Shown here: positions 51,798 through 63,262 of the stretch, piece by piece
Layout: the number at the start of each line of letters is the position of its first letter
Numbering within the stretch: the first letter of the stretch is position 1
NCBI RefSeq assembly: GCF_027596085.1
Contig: NC_072462.1
Span: forward strand, 20,045,421 to 20,109,420
Source of the DNA: Anoplopoma fimbria
Taxonomy: Eukaryota; Chordata; Actinopteri; Perciformes; Anoplopomatidae
Reading direction: 5' to 3'
DNA: 64,000 nt
Translations under genes and position numbers: made by a program
The notes under the pieces: model-generated
Told to the model about the DNA's origin: nothing
Database searches by the model: none
Seen by the model: only the letters and a program-made list of their open reading frames with translations

Positions 51798-52760
51798 GTT
51801 TCAAATACATCTCAGAGGCTTATAAAAGTATGATCTGCATCAGCCAAAGGGACAGCAGCCATCTGTAGCTAATCCCGCATCTATGGATTCACAGCCTGGC
51901 AGTCTGACAGCACACCTAAAAGTTTGTGTCCATTAGGTATGTTTCATTATAGCATGACTCCTTTATTTACCTTTGATTTACACACACTTTACAATATACA
52001 CAATGCAATCCTCATTTGCTGTTTAGGGCTCAAGTTTGTCGTGCTCAAGTTTGTCGTGCAGCAATGCAGCTTCCTTTAAAGTCCTATTTAGTTTGAAAGT
52101 GGTTTGGTAGAAACAGCTGCCATTAGACTGATTCATCTTTGAAGTACAGTCATAATGCCAATAACATTCCAATAGGTGTCTGTCTGTTTGTTTCAGGTGT
52201 ATGGAATATTTTATTCCCGTAGGGTGTATATCGCTTGTACTGACGTCTGCTTAACCAGAGCACATCTTTTTGTACACGTTCTTCTCCAGAACATCACTAC
52301 ACTAAAACACTCTATGAGCATCATTTTAAAGGCTCTTAAATTGAGTGTATGCCCTTTGTGTTTCAAATACAACTCAGAGTTCCACTGTGGCTTAAATGCA
52401 AGGATGAGACTAAGCATAATCTATGTATTATATTTTTATATTTAGAACTGCAAGGTTATAGCCTTCTTGGTTCCTTTATCAATGGACCATTTTTTTTTAA
52501 ACAACCTGCCGTGCTATTAAAGTACTGGAGTACTTATACAGATAATTCTCTTGTGTAAGAACATAAACATTACAGAAAGAGACGGTGACGGGTATTCAAA
52601 TTATCTTTAATTGTCTGCCGCTTCCATTCGCAGCTTCAAATCTGTTAGCATATGTCAATCAAATGGCTATGAAGACCAGCAGACAGCACATTTAAAGATA
52701 TACTTTCGCTTAAATATCTTGTTTGTCGCCTCTGGATTTCAAATACATCTCAGAGGTTTA
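51798..52760 (+). repeat. Region with a 20-nt motif present three times
   Basis: TTTCAAATACATCTCAGAGG occurs identically at 51799-51818 and 52737-52756, and with two changes at 52361-52380. All three are on the plus strand, spaced 562 and 376 bases. Sequence between the copies is otherwise not obviously related. A separate perfect 15-bp tandem duplication, GCTCAAGTTTGTCGT, occurs at 52028-52057. No gene is seen here. Confidence 0.8.
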
Positions 52761-52976
52761 ACAGCAGGTTGGGATCAGAGAGTGAGGCGAAAACGGCCAG
52801 AGAGGGAGAGGATTTAAACGTTAGCGTTCATTTAGAGATCAAACACTCAGAGGATCATCTTAAAACTGTGTCTGTAAAAATAACCATTTGAAATCGCCTC
52901 CAGATTTTTTGAACCACATGACCTTGCATTTCTCTCGTGTACTCATGTTTGAGTGTGTGACATGTTCGCAAACCTA
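52761..52976. other. Unique spacer, nothing recognised
   Basis: No gene or repeat recognised. Confidence 0.45.
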
Positions 52977-53178
52977 TAATACATGGCCAAAAATATTTGT
53001 GAACACTATAACATTACACCCATATGTGATTGTCGAACATCTCATTTCAATACCATGGGTGCTATAACAGCCTCAACCCTTCTGCAAAGGCTTTCCACCA
53101 TTTTCTTACATGGCTGCTGGGATTTGCTCCCATTTATCCTCAAACACATTACAAAGGTCAGGCAATGATGTTGGAGAC
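52977..53178 (-). mobile_element. Truncated Tc1-like transposon with transposase C-terminal remnant (copy 2)
   Basis: The left end, TACATGGCCAAAAATATTTG, is a diverged Tc1-like terminal repeat of the same family as at 27.6 kb. Read on the minus strand, from about 53175 leftwards, the sequence still spells LPDL..VFEDKWEQIPAAM and then, after a frame shift, MVESLCRRVEAVIA. This is the recognisable C-terminus of a Tc1-family DDE transposase. An in-frame stop follows the first segment and the rest of the gene is absent, so it is a dead fragment. Confidence 0.88.
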
Positions 53179-53179
53179 A

Positions 53180-53560
53180 CTAAGAGGACTTGATCAAAAT
53201 GTTAGAGGGACTTAGTATCTGGTAGGGGGAAATATGTACAATGCAAACAGAATAGGACCTAGGAGAAAACCTTTGGGAACACCACAAAAGAGTATCAGAT
53301 GAGAAAGCACAGTTATCACCAATAACTGAAACACTACTATCAGAGAGGAAACTTTTTAACCCCTAAATTGTCCTGCATCACCACACAGTAGGATGTCTTT
53401 GGATACTCCGATTGGTTTCAGTGGAGTTCAGCCAATGAAAGACATTTAATTTAAGATTTCTGCTTTTAAACACAAGTTGGATACAGATCTATAATGTTTG
53501 GGCAGATAAGGTTGAAGTGGGTTGAACAATAGTTTGCTTAAAATGAACAGGGACATGAGT
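53180..53560. repeat. Possible interspersed-repeat relic
   Basis: Words such as CTTTGGGAACACCACAAAAG, TTATCACCAATAACTGAAACACTACTATCAGAGAGG and TAGTTTGCTTAAAATGAACAGGGACA occur in the order seen in a fish dispersed repeat I know from this phrase set. Strongly diverged; class and limits uncertain. Confidence 0.35.
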
Positions 53561-54608
53561 AGAGAACACATGCGGACCAATGGGAAACAGACCCAGATTT
53601 TGGCTGTATAGTGTATACAGTAACCTGTGTCAACCTGTAATCCCTTTCTTTATGTTGATCAGTTTTTTTTTTTAACGCCTGTTTTTGCATGTGCCACCTC
53701 CTGTTACCAGCACACAGAGCACTTTCATTGTTTCTAATGCTCTCGTGATTAAACATCTGGGCCAATCAGAATTGCAGAAGGCCTGGGATTACCACCGCAA
53801 CATCTGGGGACTATGCTAATGGATCGCATATGTTTTTAATGTTTAGATTTAGAAGTCAACATGTTGCTCTTAGTTTCATCACAGAGAGGGAAAGCGGGTG
53901 AGTGAGGGTGGCAAGGGGAAGGGGCAGGGGGTTGATAACACTCTCTTAAAATAAGTAAATCACGACTGATGACAAGAGACTCACCCAAAGTGTTCAATGT
54001 CCCTGAGCACTTACGGAAAACCCAAATAGCCCCATCTGTCAATTTTACACTCTGTGATTCTTACTTAGCGCACAGAGCCCTTGTAAGTGAAATATGCTGT
54101 GGGGATTTGATAAAAACCAAATACACACTCCAAAGACACAAACATATTTATGCTCTCAGCTATGATTTTTAATCCATGTTTTAGAGTGAAATGCAGGGCA
54201 GCAAGGACATTTCAGGACAACCGAAACAAACATTACTGTTTACTTGTCTCTGTGTTGTGTGTTACAGATGATATCTAGTTCTGCCTAAGAATCCACTCAG
54301 GTTTGATTATGAGGAAGGTATCCTGTACTGTGTACTAGTGTCAGAAACTTTTTCAATTCAAAACAGGAGGAGAATATTCATTTTATTCATCCTCTGGTAT
54401 GTAGAACTCAAAAACTTCGACCTGCAAAAGAGAGTGAATCACCATTTTCCAGCCAACTTCTGCGAGGGTGGGCTTGAACGATGTTGTTGCAGTTTCTCCT
54501 TTTTTTGTTAAATGTCATGGTGAAAGAACTACTACTAGTACTGTGAGGCACAAGACTCTCCAGCGTTCCTAGCGTTTTCTACAAGGCTGTACTTGGACAC
54601 AACTGTGC
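53561..54608. other. Unique stretch, nothing recognised
   Basis: No gene recognised. The block 53740-53960 is more complex (GGGCCAATCAGAATTGC and a G-rich run at 53884-53930). Confidence 0.4.
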
Positions 54609-55105
54609 TTTCAGCTGAATGCTAATTTGATCAAAGTGACAATGCTAACATGCTGATATTTAGCAGATTGTATTTACCAGTTTCACCATCTTAGTTTAGC
54701 CCATTAGCTACACAAAGTACAGCTTAGGCTGAAAGGAATGTCATAATTATAGCAGGGAATGTAATCTACCAAAATATTAGACAAATGAAGTTCTGACCAG
54801 ATGATAGTGCTACGTCAAGAAAGATCACCAAAGTCATGAGAATTTAGCCTCCAAGAACCTTCAGTATCTGTCCTTAATTTCAATCCAATCCAATAGTTGT
54901 TGAGACATTAAGACTCTGAACCAACAGTTCCGAGCTGCTGGTGGTGCAAGAAGAAAAGCCAAGGGATAACCAACGTCATTAGGAAACATTGCCAAGGAAC
55001 CATGAATGTCTGTGGCAATTCCATGCCAATCTAGCTGGAAGAAGTTAAGCTATTTAGTCAAATATTACATTTCACATCGGACCATCCAATAACTATGGAT
55101 ATATT
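54609..55105 (+). repeat. Teleost interspersed repeat (TGCTAACATGCTGAT family)
   Basis: The ordered words AATGCTAACATGCTGATATTTAGCAG, CCAGTTTCACCATCTTAGTTTAGC, ACAAAGTACAGCTTAGGCTGA..GGAATGTCAT, GATCACCAAAGTCAT, AACCATGAATGTCTGT and TCCAATAGTTGTTGAGACAT mark one of the commonest dispersed repeats in fish. In less decayed copies the last modules recur in tandem. Class not assigned. Confidence 0.85.
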
Positions 55106-55280
55106 TTAGTATGTACAAATGTGGCCTCATTGTTAACCTATTGTTGTAACCGTGTGTGTCAACTTGTAGACATAGTCTGATAGTCACTAGTTGACAAGAT
55201 CAACAATACCAATGTTCAAGAAGTTTACAACTAAATCCATTCTGAAGGGATTGAATAAAAGATATTTAACTGCCCTGATT

Positions 55281-55348
55281 ATAATAATTCTTGAGTTTGA
55301 TTACACTGTAGAGTGATCTACAGTGTAATCAAACTCAATAATTAGTAT
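55281..55348. repeat. Long near-perfect inverted repeat (hairpin)
   Basis: Arms of 32 bases, 55281-55312 and 55317-55348, are separated by a 4-base loop GTGA. The inner 22 base pairs match perfectly, the outer ten have two mismatches. The core contains GATTACACTGTAGA and its complement. The structure could be a cruciform, the fold-back of a small mobile element, or an RNA hairpin. Confidence 0.92.
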
Positions 55349-56290
55349 TGTAATAATATAAGGATAATGTATTATATATAAATGAATCCCAGTAAGTGTC
55401 CAGTGTTGGTATTAAAACGTTTTTTTATCCTCTCCTTTATTCATAACATCTGTTGTCAGGGTTTTGAAAAATATATTACATTAATGTAGATGGAAATGCT
55501 AATCCACCAAAAACAGATATGAAAAACAGATGTGAAAAACATCTCGTAACGTCTAATGGTTGTGTATGTATTAAAAAGGCAGTGTTTGTTTGTGCATGTA
55601 CTTATGTCAGGGAGCATGCGTTGTATGTGTGTTTATGCATTTTGACATGTGACTCAAGCTTGTTTGGATATCCCCATCAAAAACAATAAAGACGCACTCA
55701 TTAGCGCCGTCAGATCAGTGTCACACATCCTGCATGTCTCTACCAGCCCTGTTGTTAATCCTTCAGTTCACACACTGTTGTGGACGGGTATTTCACAGGA
55801 GTGGATCAGCGGTAATTCAGGCAGCATAATAATAACAATAATAGTGATAAAAGCTGTTTTGATGTTGAGTTTTAATGTGGGGGATTAGCGCATCAAAAAC
55901 AATACAGATCCACACATACATATGTGCTGCAAATGATCCTCTATGGAAGAGCAAAAGTTGTTGTGTCAAAGAAACAAGGTATTTTTTTGTTTGTGAAAAG
56001 TCATGACATATACTTAAAGAATACTTCAGTCGATCAAAGGGGTAATGTAAAACAATGTTTTTTGTGCCGATTGTTCTTTCCCAAAATAATATATATGTAA
56101 GAAATAAGTACTTTATGCCATAAAAGCATGGCAAACAAATCAGTAAGTAACTGAGAGTCACCAAAATATGTAACTACTGAGAATGAGTGATTCCTTTGGT
56201 TGTGAAAAATACATATTTGATAAAATAACATGCTGAATATGTTATGTGCATATTTGCCAAACCTGCTGTGTGCTTTAATCTCCAGCTGCA
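55349..56290. other. AT-rich unique stretch
   Basis: No gene or repeat recognised. Confidence 0.45.
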
Positions 56291-56403
<113 letters not shown>

Positions 56404-56482
56404 ATGTGCGTCATTGTGTTTGCCTCTTGTGTGCGCCTGTTTTTGTCCTGCATATGTGATTCAACTTAAGCCACCTCATCCT

Positions 56483-56484
<2 letters not shown>

Positions 56485-56573
<89 letters not shown>
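56485..56573. repeat. (CA)n microsatellite, right arm of an inverted pair
   Basis: About 44 CA units with one CATACA interruption. It can pair with the TG tract at 56291-56401. Confidence 0.98.
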
Positions 56574-56578
<5 letters not shown>

Positions 56579-57327
56579 AAATAAAGACAGCTAATATGTG
56601 TTGTTATTTAAACACCAGAGCAGATAGGCAGCTGAACAATAATTATTTTCTGGAACAATAATTATTACCATTTTATTCTGTTGTTTACCATTTTGCCCGG
56701 TGGCCCCTCTTTAAAAGCCAGCCTCTATCTATAATGGTGAGCCCTTCAGCAGAACTGCATTTAACGCAAATATAAAATAATTAAAAATCAAATAATTGGA
56801 AAAGTAAAAGTGCGGCCTTTTTATGTTGGAACATTAATTGCCAGTGACACGTGAGCTGGTTCTTCACAGAAAACTGCTCATGGACGGGTTTGTTGTCAGA
56901 TTCCTTTTTTTTAACTTAACGTTTTCTAATGACATATAGTGAGCATATAATGATTACTTTGAGTTATTCTCCCCCAACAGAAGCATATTTCTGTTTTTTT
57001 CATATTATGATTATTTGTCAAAAACAGATGACCAAATTTCTAAATCCTAATGCTTAGTAATACACACAACATCCTACAGTAGATGTTAAGTTGTGTCAGT
57101 AAACTGTTGTTGAACACTGAATTAGATTTTTCTCTGGTTCTTTTTTTAAAAACATACAAACAATAAATAGGGATCAACTCTATAATCTGGCAGAGATCTC
57201 TGATATTGTACTGTATGTTTGAAGGGATTACAAACCGGATCACAGGATTACACAATTAAAGCTTGTTTTATGTGCAGAGGTTCACACTGCTGTGACACTG
57301 TGACGAAACAAACACCAGGTACACACC

Positions 57328-57330
<3 letters not shown>
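56574..57330. other. AT-rich unique stretch
   Basis: No gene recognised. The short direct repeat GGAACAATAATTATTWYC occurs around 56633-56668 (AACAATAATTATT twice). 56690-56880 is of moderate complexity. Confidence 0.45.

Positions 57331-57411
<81 letters not shown>
57331..57411. repeat. (CA)n microsatellite
   Basis: About 40 CA units. Confidence 0.98.
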
Positions 57412-57416
<5 letters not shown>

Positions 57417-58365
57417 CAGACATATGCTGGGACTCGAGCATGTATTCTCTGACAAAGTGAAAAAAAACATACTGATGTAGGAATACATGGGACAGACACA
57501 CACACACACACATCATTGACGCACAGTGTACACACACCTCCAGTCTCAATCTCTCAAACCTCTTGAATTCCCTTTAGGAAAGTTAATATTTTCTCTCAGA
57601 TCCATAAGATCAAGACAGAGGAAACTATGCCATTTTGAATGACCAATGTATACAGGAACAACAAATTAACAATCAACATTATGGGATAATTCATGGTAAA
57701 TTACCAGAAGCTGTTTTAAATGTATCGAGTTGTAGTAGGTTAAAGATGTTTTCCTCTTAGCAAGATGGAAAAAAAATAGAAAATAAGATGATGTGTATTT
57801 TTTAGGGAAGAGCTTCCAGTGTTCATTTTCCAACAACGGAGTTGCTCCATGAACCGGGGCGGTTTTAACCAAAGGATGGGACAGCAACAGTGCACTAATG
57901 GGATGATCTCATGGTTTAACTAATCGTCACAGGGACAATTAAATATGTTTTTACACGTCCACATTAGCAGACAAACACATGCTGATTGATATCCTAGTTG
58001 ATTAGATCGATGCCACTCTGCTCTCTCTTTCACATCCTCCATTTGATTTCTGTGGAAAATCAAATCTCTCCTTTTTTTTTTAATTCACCCCCCTCCATCC
58101 TTGTGTCTCTGCATCACTCTCTATGTTTCCTGGTGATTAAGCGGTAGATTAACCTCCAGTCCTCATTAATAATAGAGGAATAGAAAAAGCCCTGGTTGTT
58201 CCGCTTCCTGTCTGCAGCACTAATAGAGCCCTTAACGTTCACATTAACATAGCTCTTGTTTACTCGGGCAGATGGACAGACAAGTCAGAAACGTGGAAAA
58301 GAGGAAACACGAGACACATAAATGCATTGCCTGTAGCATAATGCATGTAAACTAGCATGCATATG
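57412..58365. other. Unique stretch with a possible regulatory block
   Basis: No gene. 58085-58265 is high-complexity sequence with GGTGATTAAGCGGTAGATTAACC and CCTCATTAATAATAGAGG, homeodomain-type cores, and could be a conserved noncoding element. The rest is AT-rich. Confidence 0.4.
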
Positions 58366-58625
58366 AACTACATGTCCAAAAGTATCTGGACACATGACCG
58401 CCATACCCATATGTAACTGTGCATGCCAGTCAAATTCTATCATTCCAAACTCTGAAAATCATCTGCTTTGTGGACCTTGCTTTGTGCACGAGGGAAAACA
58501 GTGCTTAGTTAAAACAGCAAACTGGACATGAATTAAAATAACATTATATGCCGCAGAAGTAAGATTTTCCTTAATTGCATCCATGTCAAATAGCCCCAGA
58601 TCAAAAGTACAAAAACGTATGTGAA
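58366..58625 (-). mobile_element. Internally deleted Tc1-like transposon fragment (copy 3)
   Basis: The left end, CTACATGTCCAAAAGTATCTGGACAC, is a clear terminal repeat of the same family as copies 1 and 2. Inside, CTTTGTGGACCTTGCTTTGTGCAC is the antisense of transposase codons reading VHKARSTK on the minus strand, and AAGATTTTCCTTAATTGC and AATAGCCCCAGATC are further family words. Most of the gene is deleted. The right end, near AAAAGTACAAAAACG, is unclear. Confidence 0.8.
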
Positions 58626-58682
58626 CAACATACGTTTTGAACTCGTATCACAAAATGATCAGTATATTCACGGCTCTTGTTG

Positions 58683-58815
58683 GTTGGTTTTTCTGAGGCT
58701 GAAACTGAGGCCATCCTGTAACCAACAGGTTGCAAGTTCAATCCCAGCAGCAGCCACAAGTCCTGCTGATGTGCCATATAGCACCACACTCAACCATTAC
58801 ATGTGGTGGTTGAAC
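58683..58815 (+). mobile_element. tRNA-derived SINE relic
   Basis: The segment CCATCCTGTAACCAACAGGTTGCAAGTTCAATCCCAGCAGCAGCC holds a box B-like GGTTGCAAGTTCAATCC at about 58728-58744, as in tRNA genes. TGCTGATGTGCCATATAGCACC, as in fish SINE bodies, follows. The box A region is weak, and no tail or target duplication is seen. Confidence 0.6.
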
Positions 58816-58996
58816 ATAAGATCGAGTAAATTATACACAAAGAAAAAGACAATAACTGTCATACCATTAATCCCGCCTTTTTTTTATGTGCCCCTATCAT
58901 TTCAGGATTAAGCTCCTCATGTGTGTACAAGGTTAATAACAGTGAGCAACTGAAGTTTTTGTTGAAAAACAAGCTTTCACACAAAAACACACGTGC

Positions 58997-59001
<5 letters not shown>

Positions 59002-59042
<41 letters not shown>
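59002..59042. repeat. (CA)n microsatellite
   Basis: About 20 CA units preceded by degenerate CA sequence from 58980. Confidence 0.97.
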
Positions 59043-59045
<3 letters not shown>

Positions 59046-60092
59046 GTGAGGGAATACTGAGTACAGCCCTTATGGGACGACATTTGTGGTAATTCATTCA
59101 GAATCCATTTTAATGCGTTGTGCAGGCCTAAGTGCCAATCTTCCTTTTTGGTGAGTTTCCATGATTTTATGTCCCATATAAAACGATGCAGTTTGCTCCA
59201 CAATGGCCTATTTAAGTTACATTACCGCCGAATATTCCCCAGTAAAGAAAATTAAACCGTGATACTGTGAGATCATCTCGGTTAGTCTTCTCCCCGCCGA
59301 GATGTGTCGCGTTGACACCCCGCGGAGAACGGAATGATCCTCTTGGACGAGAGATAATAGTGTTATACAGTGTGTCGCTCGCCCATGTTCTCTCTCTCTC
59401 TCTGTCTCTTTTCCTCATTTTATCAACACTGATCCAGAAACTAGGTTGTATGTTCAGTGTTGTGCAATGCTGTTAAGCATTATCAAGCGTACAAGGGTTG
59501 GCAATAACTTTTTTACAAGTTGTTGTCACAAACACACTCATACAGAAGTTGATCTAGTGTGAACATTTTCATGTAGTTTAATAGATTTCCCGGCATAGAT
59601 TGAAATCAGAGCTTTCCCTAAAAGCACTTGAACATTGGAAACATGAAAACACTCTTGGCTCTCAAGTCCATTATGAGGAGGTGGTAATGAAACTTTGACC
59701 ACGAAATAAGACCAACATAACTGACTGGAACGAGTTTGCCATGTCGAGCTGTTAACAGTTATTCTTTAAATTCATCTCTGTGATGGATATTGTGAAACCC
59801 TCTATGACATGCCAATATTTCCACACATCAAAATCAAGCAGAGAAATGCAGTAGTAGAAATAAAACATCACTGCTTTCAATACTACCTATATTGCATTAT
59901 ATACTTTGTAAGAAATGCAAAAATATATTTTTGAAGGATTTCAAATGAAACGCAGTAGAAATGATATTACTTGACTTGCTTTTACGAAATAACAAATCAA
60001 AAAAATATATATTGTTTTGAATGTTTGCATAGTCCATACAACTGCAGGCATGGTTGTGTGCTCTCTCCTCTTTCTCCCGCTCTCTGTCTGTC
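59043..60092. other. Unique stretch, partly CG-containing
   Basis: No gene. 59210-59380 is unusually CG-containing for this window (CCCCGCCGAGATGTGTCGCGTTGACACCCCGCGG) and could be regulatory. A short CT tract is at 59391-59408. The rest is AT-rich. Confidence 0.4.
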
Positions 60093-60136
60093 ACACACAC
60101 ACAAACACACAAACACACAAACACACAAACACACAC
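60093..60136. repeat. (ACACACAA)n-type compound microsatellite
   Basis: CA sequence with an AA interruption every eight bases for four cycles, so the effective unit is 8 bp (ACACACAA). It differs from the pure CA tracts elsewhere. Confidence 0.9.
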
Positions 60137-61012
<876 letters not shown>

Positions 61013-61316
61013 TTCAATATTTTTATTCAATAATTCACTCTGACTAATGTTCCAGATCTTCTGTGAAATATGGGAATCTTTAGTGGTGGGTCTGCCTGCT
61101 AATTGGTACCACAGCCTCAGGCTCACATCCAACAAAGTGAGCATCGTTCACCGGGCTGCAGAAAATAGAAAGATGACAAATAAAACTTAATTAGAACGGA
61201 TGGCTGTACATGGTGACAGGGGTATTAGTTATGTGTCCCAGTGACATTTAAAATAGTCTTAGAAATAAAACGAAAATTGAGTAAAATATTAAAATACAGA
61301 CATAAACGTCTCGATT
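61013..61316. other. Unique spacer, nothing recognised
   Basis: No gene or repeat recognised. Confidence 0.45.
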
Positions 61317-61470
61317 TTAATAATAATAATAATAATAATAATGGATTTTATTTATATAGCACACTTTAAAATACAAATAAATCTCAAGGTGCTGCACAGG
61401 GTAGAACAATCACAATAATCAAATATAATAATAAAACACTAAAAACAAACAAAAAAAAAATAAGAATTTA
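61317..61470. repeat. (TAA)n plus teleost repeat (TTTATTTATATAGC family)
   Basis: About eight TAA units are followed by ATGGATTTTATTTATATAGCACACTTTAAAATAC and CAAGGTGCTGCACAGGGTA. These are the diagnostic start and first module of a common fish dispersed repeat. The remainder decays into A-rich sequence. Confidence 0.7.
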
Positions 61471-62279
61471 AATTAATTAATTAATTTAATCATAATAAAA
61501 TCTAAGAATATAAATCTGCCATTGTAGTAGAGGAGACTGTGTTAAGAGCTGAGACTTCAGTGGGGGGGTCATTTATATATGTTACATATATTATATATAT
61601 TTTACAGAGCAGCCCACTACTTTAAAGGCCTTTAGCATCATAATATTCTGTTATGTGTCTAAATGCATACATTTTTTATAAAGACTAATGCTGTGAATAG
61701 ACCAAAAAAAGGTAATAAAACGGATATAAATGGAGGAGATTGATGCACATTCCTCATCAAGGAGAATGGGCGGATTTATAAACAACGTCAATAATCGTCA
61801 TTATTGTTTTTCTCCAATTTATTTAAGATGTGTGTTAATTGTAATGCACAGTAAACCGTCACTGCAGATGAACAGAAGACGTGTGGCATTAAATAAGGAT
61901 TAAAACGGGGGCATGCACCATATTGTAGCCTACATCTGCCTTTAAATCCACCATGAATTAATAAAAGCACTGCTGGGCTGTTAGAGGATTGGCTGGAATG
62001 TGTAGCTTGGTAGTTAAATACCGATTTGTGATTTTTTTTTTTTTTATTGTCTCTTTTTTTTTTTTTAACAAAGAATTAATCTGAACAATTAATCCCTGTC
62101 CGGAAAGAAGTAAAATAGTAAAAAGAAAAAAAAAACACACACACATGCGATTAATATAAAATAATTTCTTTTTTTGGGGGAAAATAATTGAAAAAAACAA
62201 AGCAGTGCTTTGTGGTGATTTAGGCTGGCTTCAGTGCGTTTTGAGAAAAGGAGGTGATGCATTTCAATATGGTAATCAC
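61471..62279. other. AT-rich unique stretch
   Basis: AT-rich with AATTAATTAATTAATTTAATC at about 61471-61491, T-runs at 62031-62045 and 62055-62067, and A-runs near 62125. 61920-62015 is a little cleaner. No gene. Confidence 0.4.
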
Positions 62280-62720
62280 TCACCCGGGGCATGTTTCATT
62301 TATTGACAGATTTGATGTTAAATGTCTGAAGCTCACTTAGGGTTGTAGCTCTTAATTTATTATGTTCTGAGCTTCCTCTCTCCCTCTTCCTCCCTGCTTT
62401 GACCCTTAGAGGTCACACAAGCAATTCTTTTTTTAAACGCATGATTAATTTCTCAGTAGGGCGACGGGCTAATGCATTATGAAAGAAAAAAAAAGTGAAA
62501 TGTATTCCAAAGGGGCTAATAGCACTATTGTATTCCAATCAGCCTTTTGCCTGCTTCACATGGTTTAGACATGCTCCGCTTTTGACAACATGTCAGACAT
62601 CTTTCTTGGGGAAGAAAGTAATTATGCCCTTTACAAAACAATGTTTCATTATTATGTTTCATATTTTATTTGGCCAGTAATGATTTTATTAGATATGTCA
62701 GTGTAGCCATAAACTTAGTT
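62280..62720. promoter_or_regulatory. Candidate conserved noncoding element
   Basis: A long island of clean sequence with TTATTGACAGATTTGATG (TALE-type TGACAG), GCATGATTAATTTC, GGGCTAATGCATTATG, AAGTAATTATGCCC and TTGGCCAGTAATGATT. Many homeodomain-type cores within 440 bases suggest a developmental enhancer. Conservation not testable here. Confidence 0.4.
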
Positions 62721-62775
62721 CATTAGGTTTTTATTATTATGTCATGTTATGAGTAAGGTTTCAAAGTTTCTTAGC

Positions 62776-62857
62776 AAATAAATGATAATATATATATATA
62801 TATAGCTGCATACATATATATTATCATTTATTTTATATATATATATATATATATATC
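62776..62857. repeat. AT-rich inverted repeat plus (AT)n tract
   Basis: Perfect 19-base arms at 62776-62794 (AAATAAATGATAATATATA) and 62815-62833 are separated by 20 bases including AGCTGCA. A pure AT tract follows at about 62834-62857. The structure is cruciform-prone. Confidence 0.9.
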
Positions 62858-62982
62858 AATTTATATAACTTGTTTTATAGCCTATAATATGCTATACCAC
62901 AACTCTGCAGCACATTTCAGAAAGTTCAACCCTACTAAACCTCAAGTTACTAACCTTTACTGACACCATTGGACATCAAAAC

Positions 62983-63116
62983 ACCATGAAACCATGAAAC
63001 CATGAAACCATGAAACCATGAAACCATGAAACCATGAAACCATGAATCCATGAAACCATGAAACCATGAAACCATGACACCATGAAACCATGAAACCATG
63101 AAACCATGAAACCATG
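62983..63116 (+). repeat. 8-bp minisatellite (CCATGAAA)n
   Basis: About 17 head-to-tail copies of CCATGAAA, with only two variant units (CCATGAAT near 63042 and CCATGACA near 63074). An 8-base unit is not a multiple of three, so frames through it give an eight-residue peptide repeat (on the minus strand HGFMVSWF) without stops. That explains the 81-codon minus frame, which is an artefact. Confidence 0.97.
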
Positions 63117-63245
63117 TACATTATATGGAAACCTATTGATATTTTTGCATAAGGAAGATTGTAAGTTATGAGCTTTTAAAGCTACTCCACCTGGTCCTTG
63201 CACCCTATTATTTCCCCTCATCTCTCTATTGTGACGTCATCCGTT

Positions 63246-63262
63246 CCCCCCCCCCCCCCCCC
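63246..63262 (+). repeat. Poly(C) homopolymer
   Basis: Seventeen consecutive C residues directly before a CG-containing block (63263-63330). Confidence 0.9.

Noticed and set aside
58728..58744. tRNA gene from a box B match
   Set aside because: The acceptor and anticodon stems are not formed and the sequence continues into SINE-like words.
62983..63116. CRISPR-like array of regular short repeats
   Set aside because: The units are contiguous with no spacers, only 8 bases long, and the genome is vertebrate.
62976..63221. 81-codon minus-strand frame with a regular eight-residue repeat, looking like a repeat protein
   Set aside because: It is the translation of the CCATGAAA minisatellite; an 8-bp unit gives an eight-residue period in any frame.
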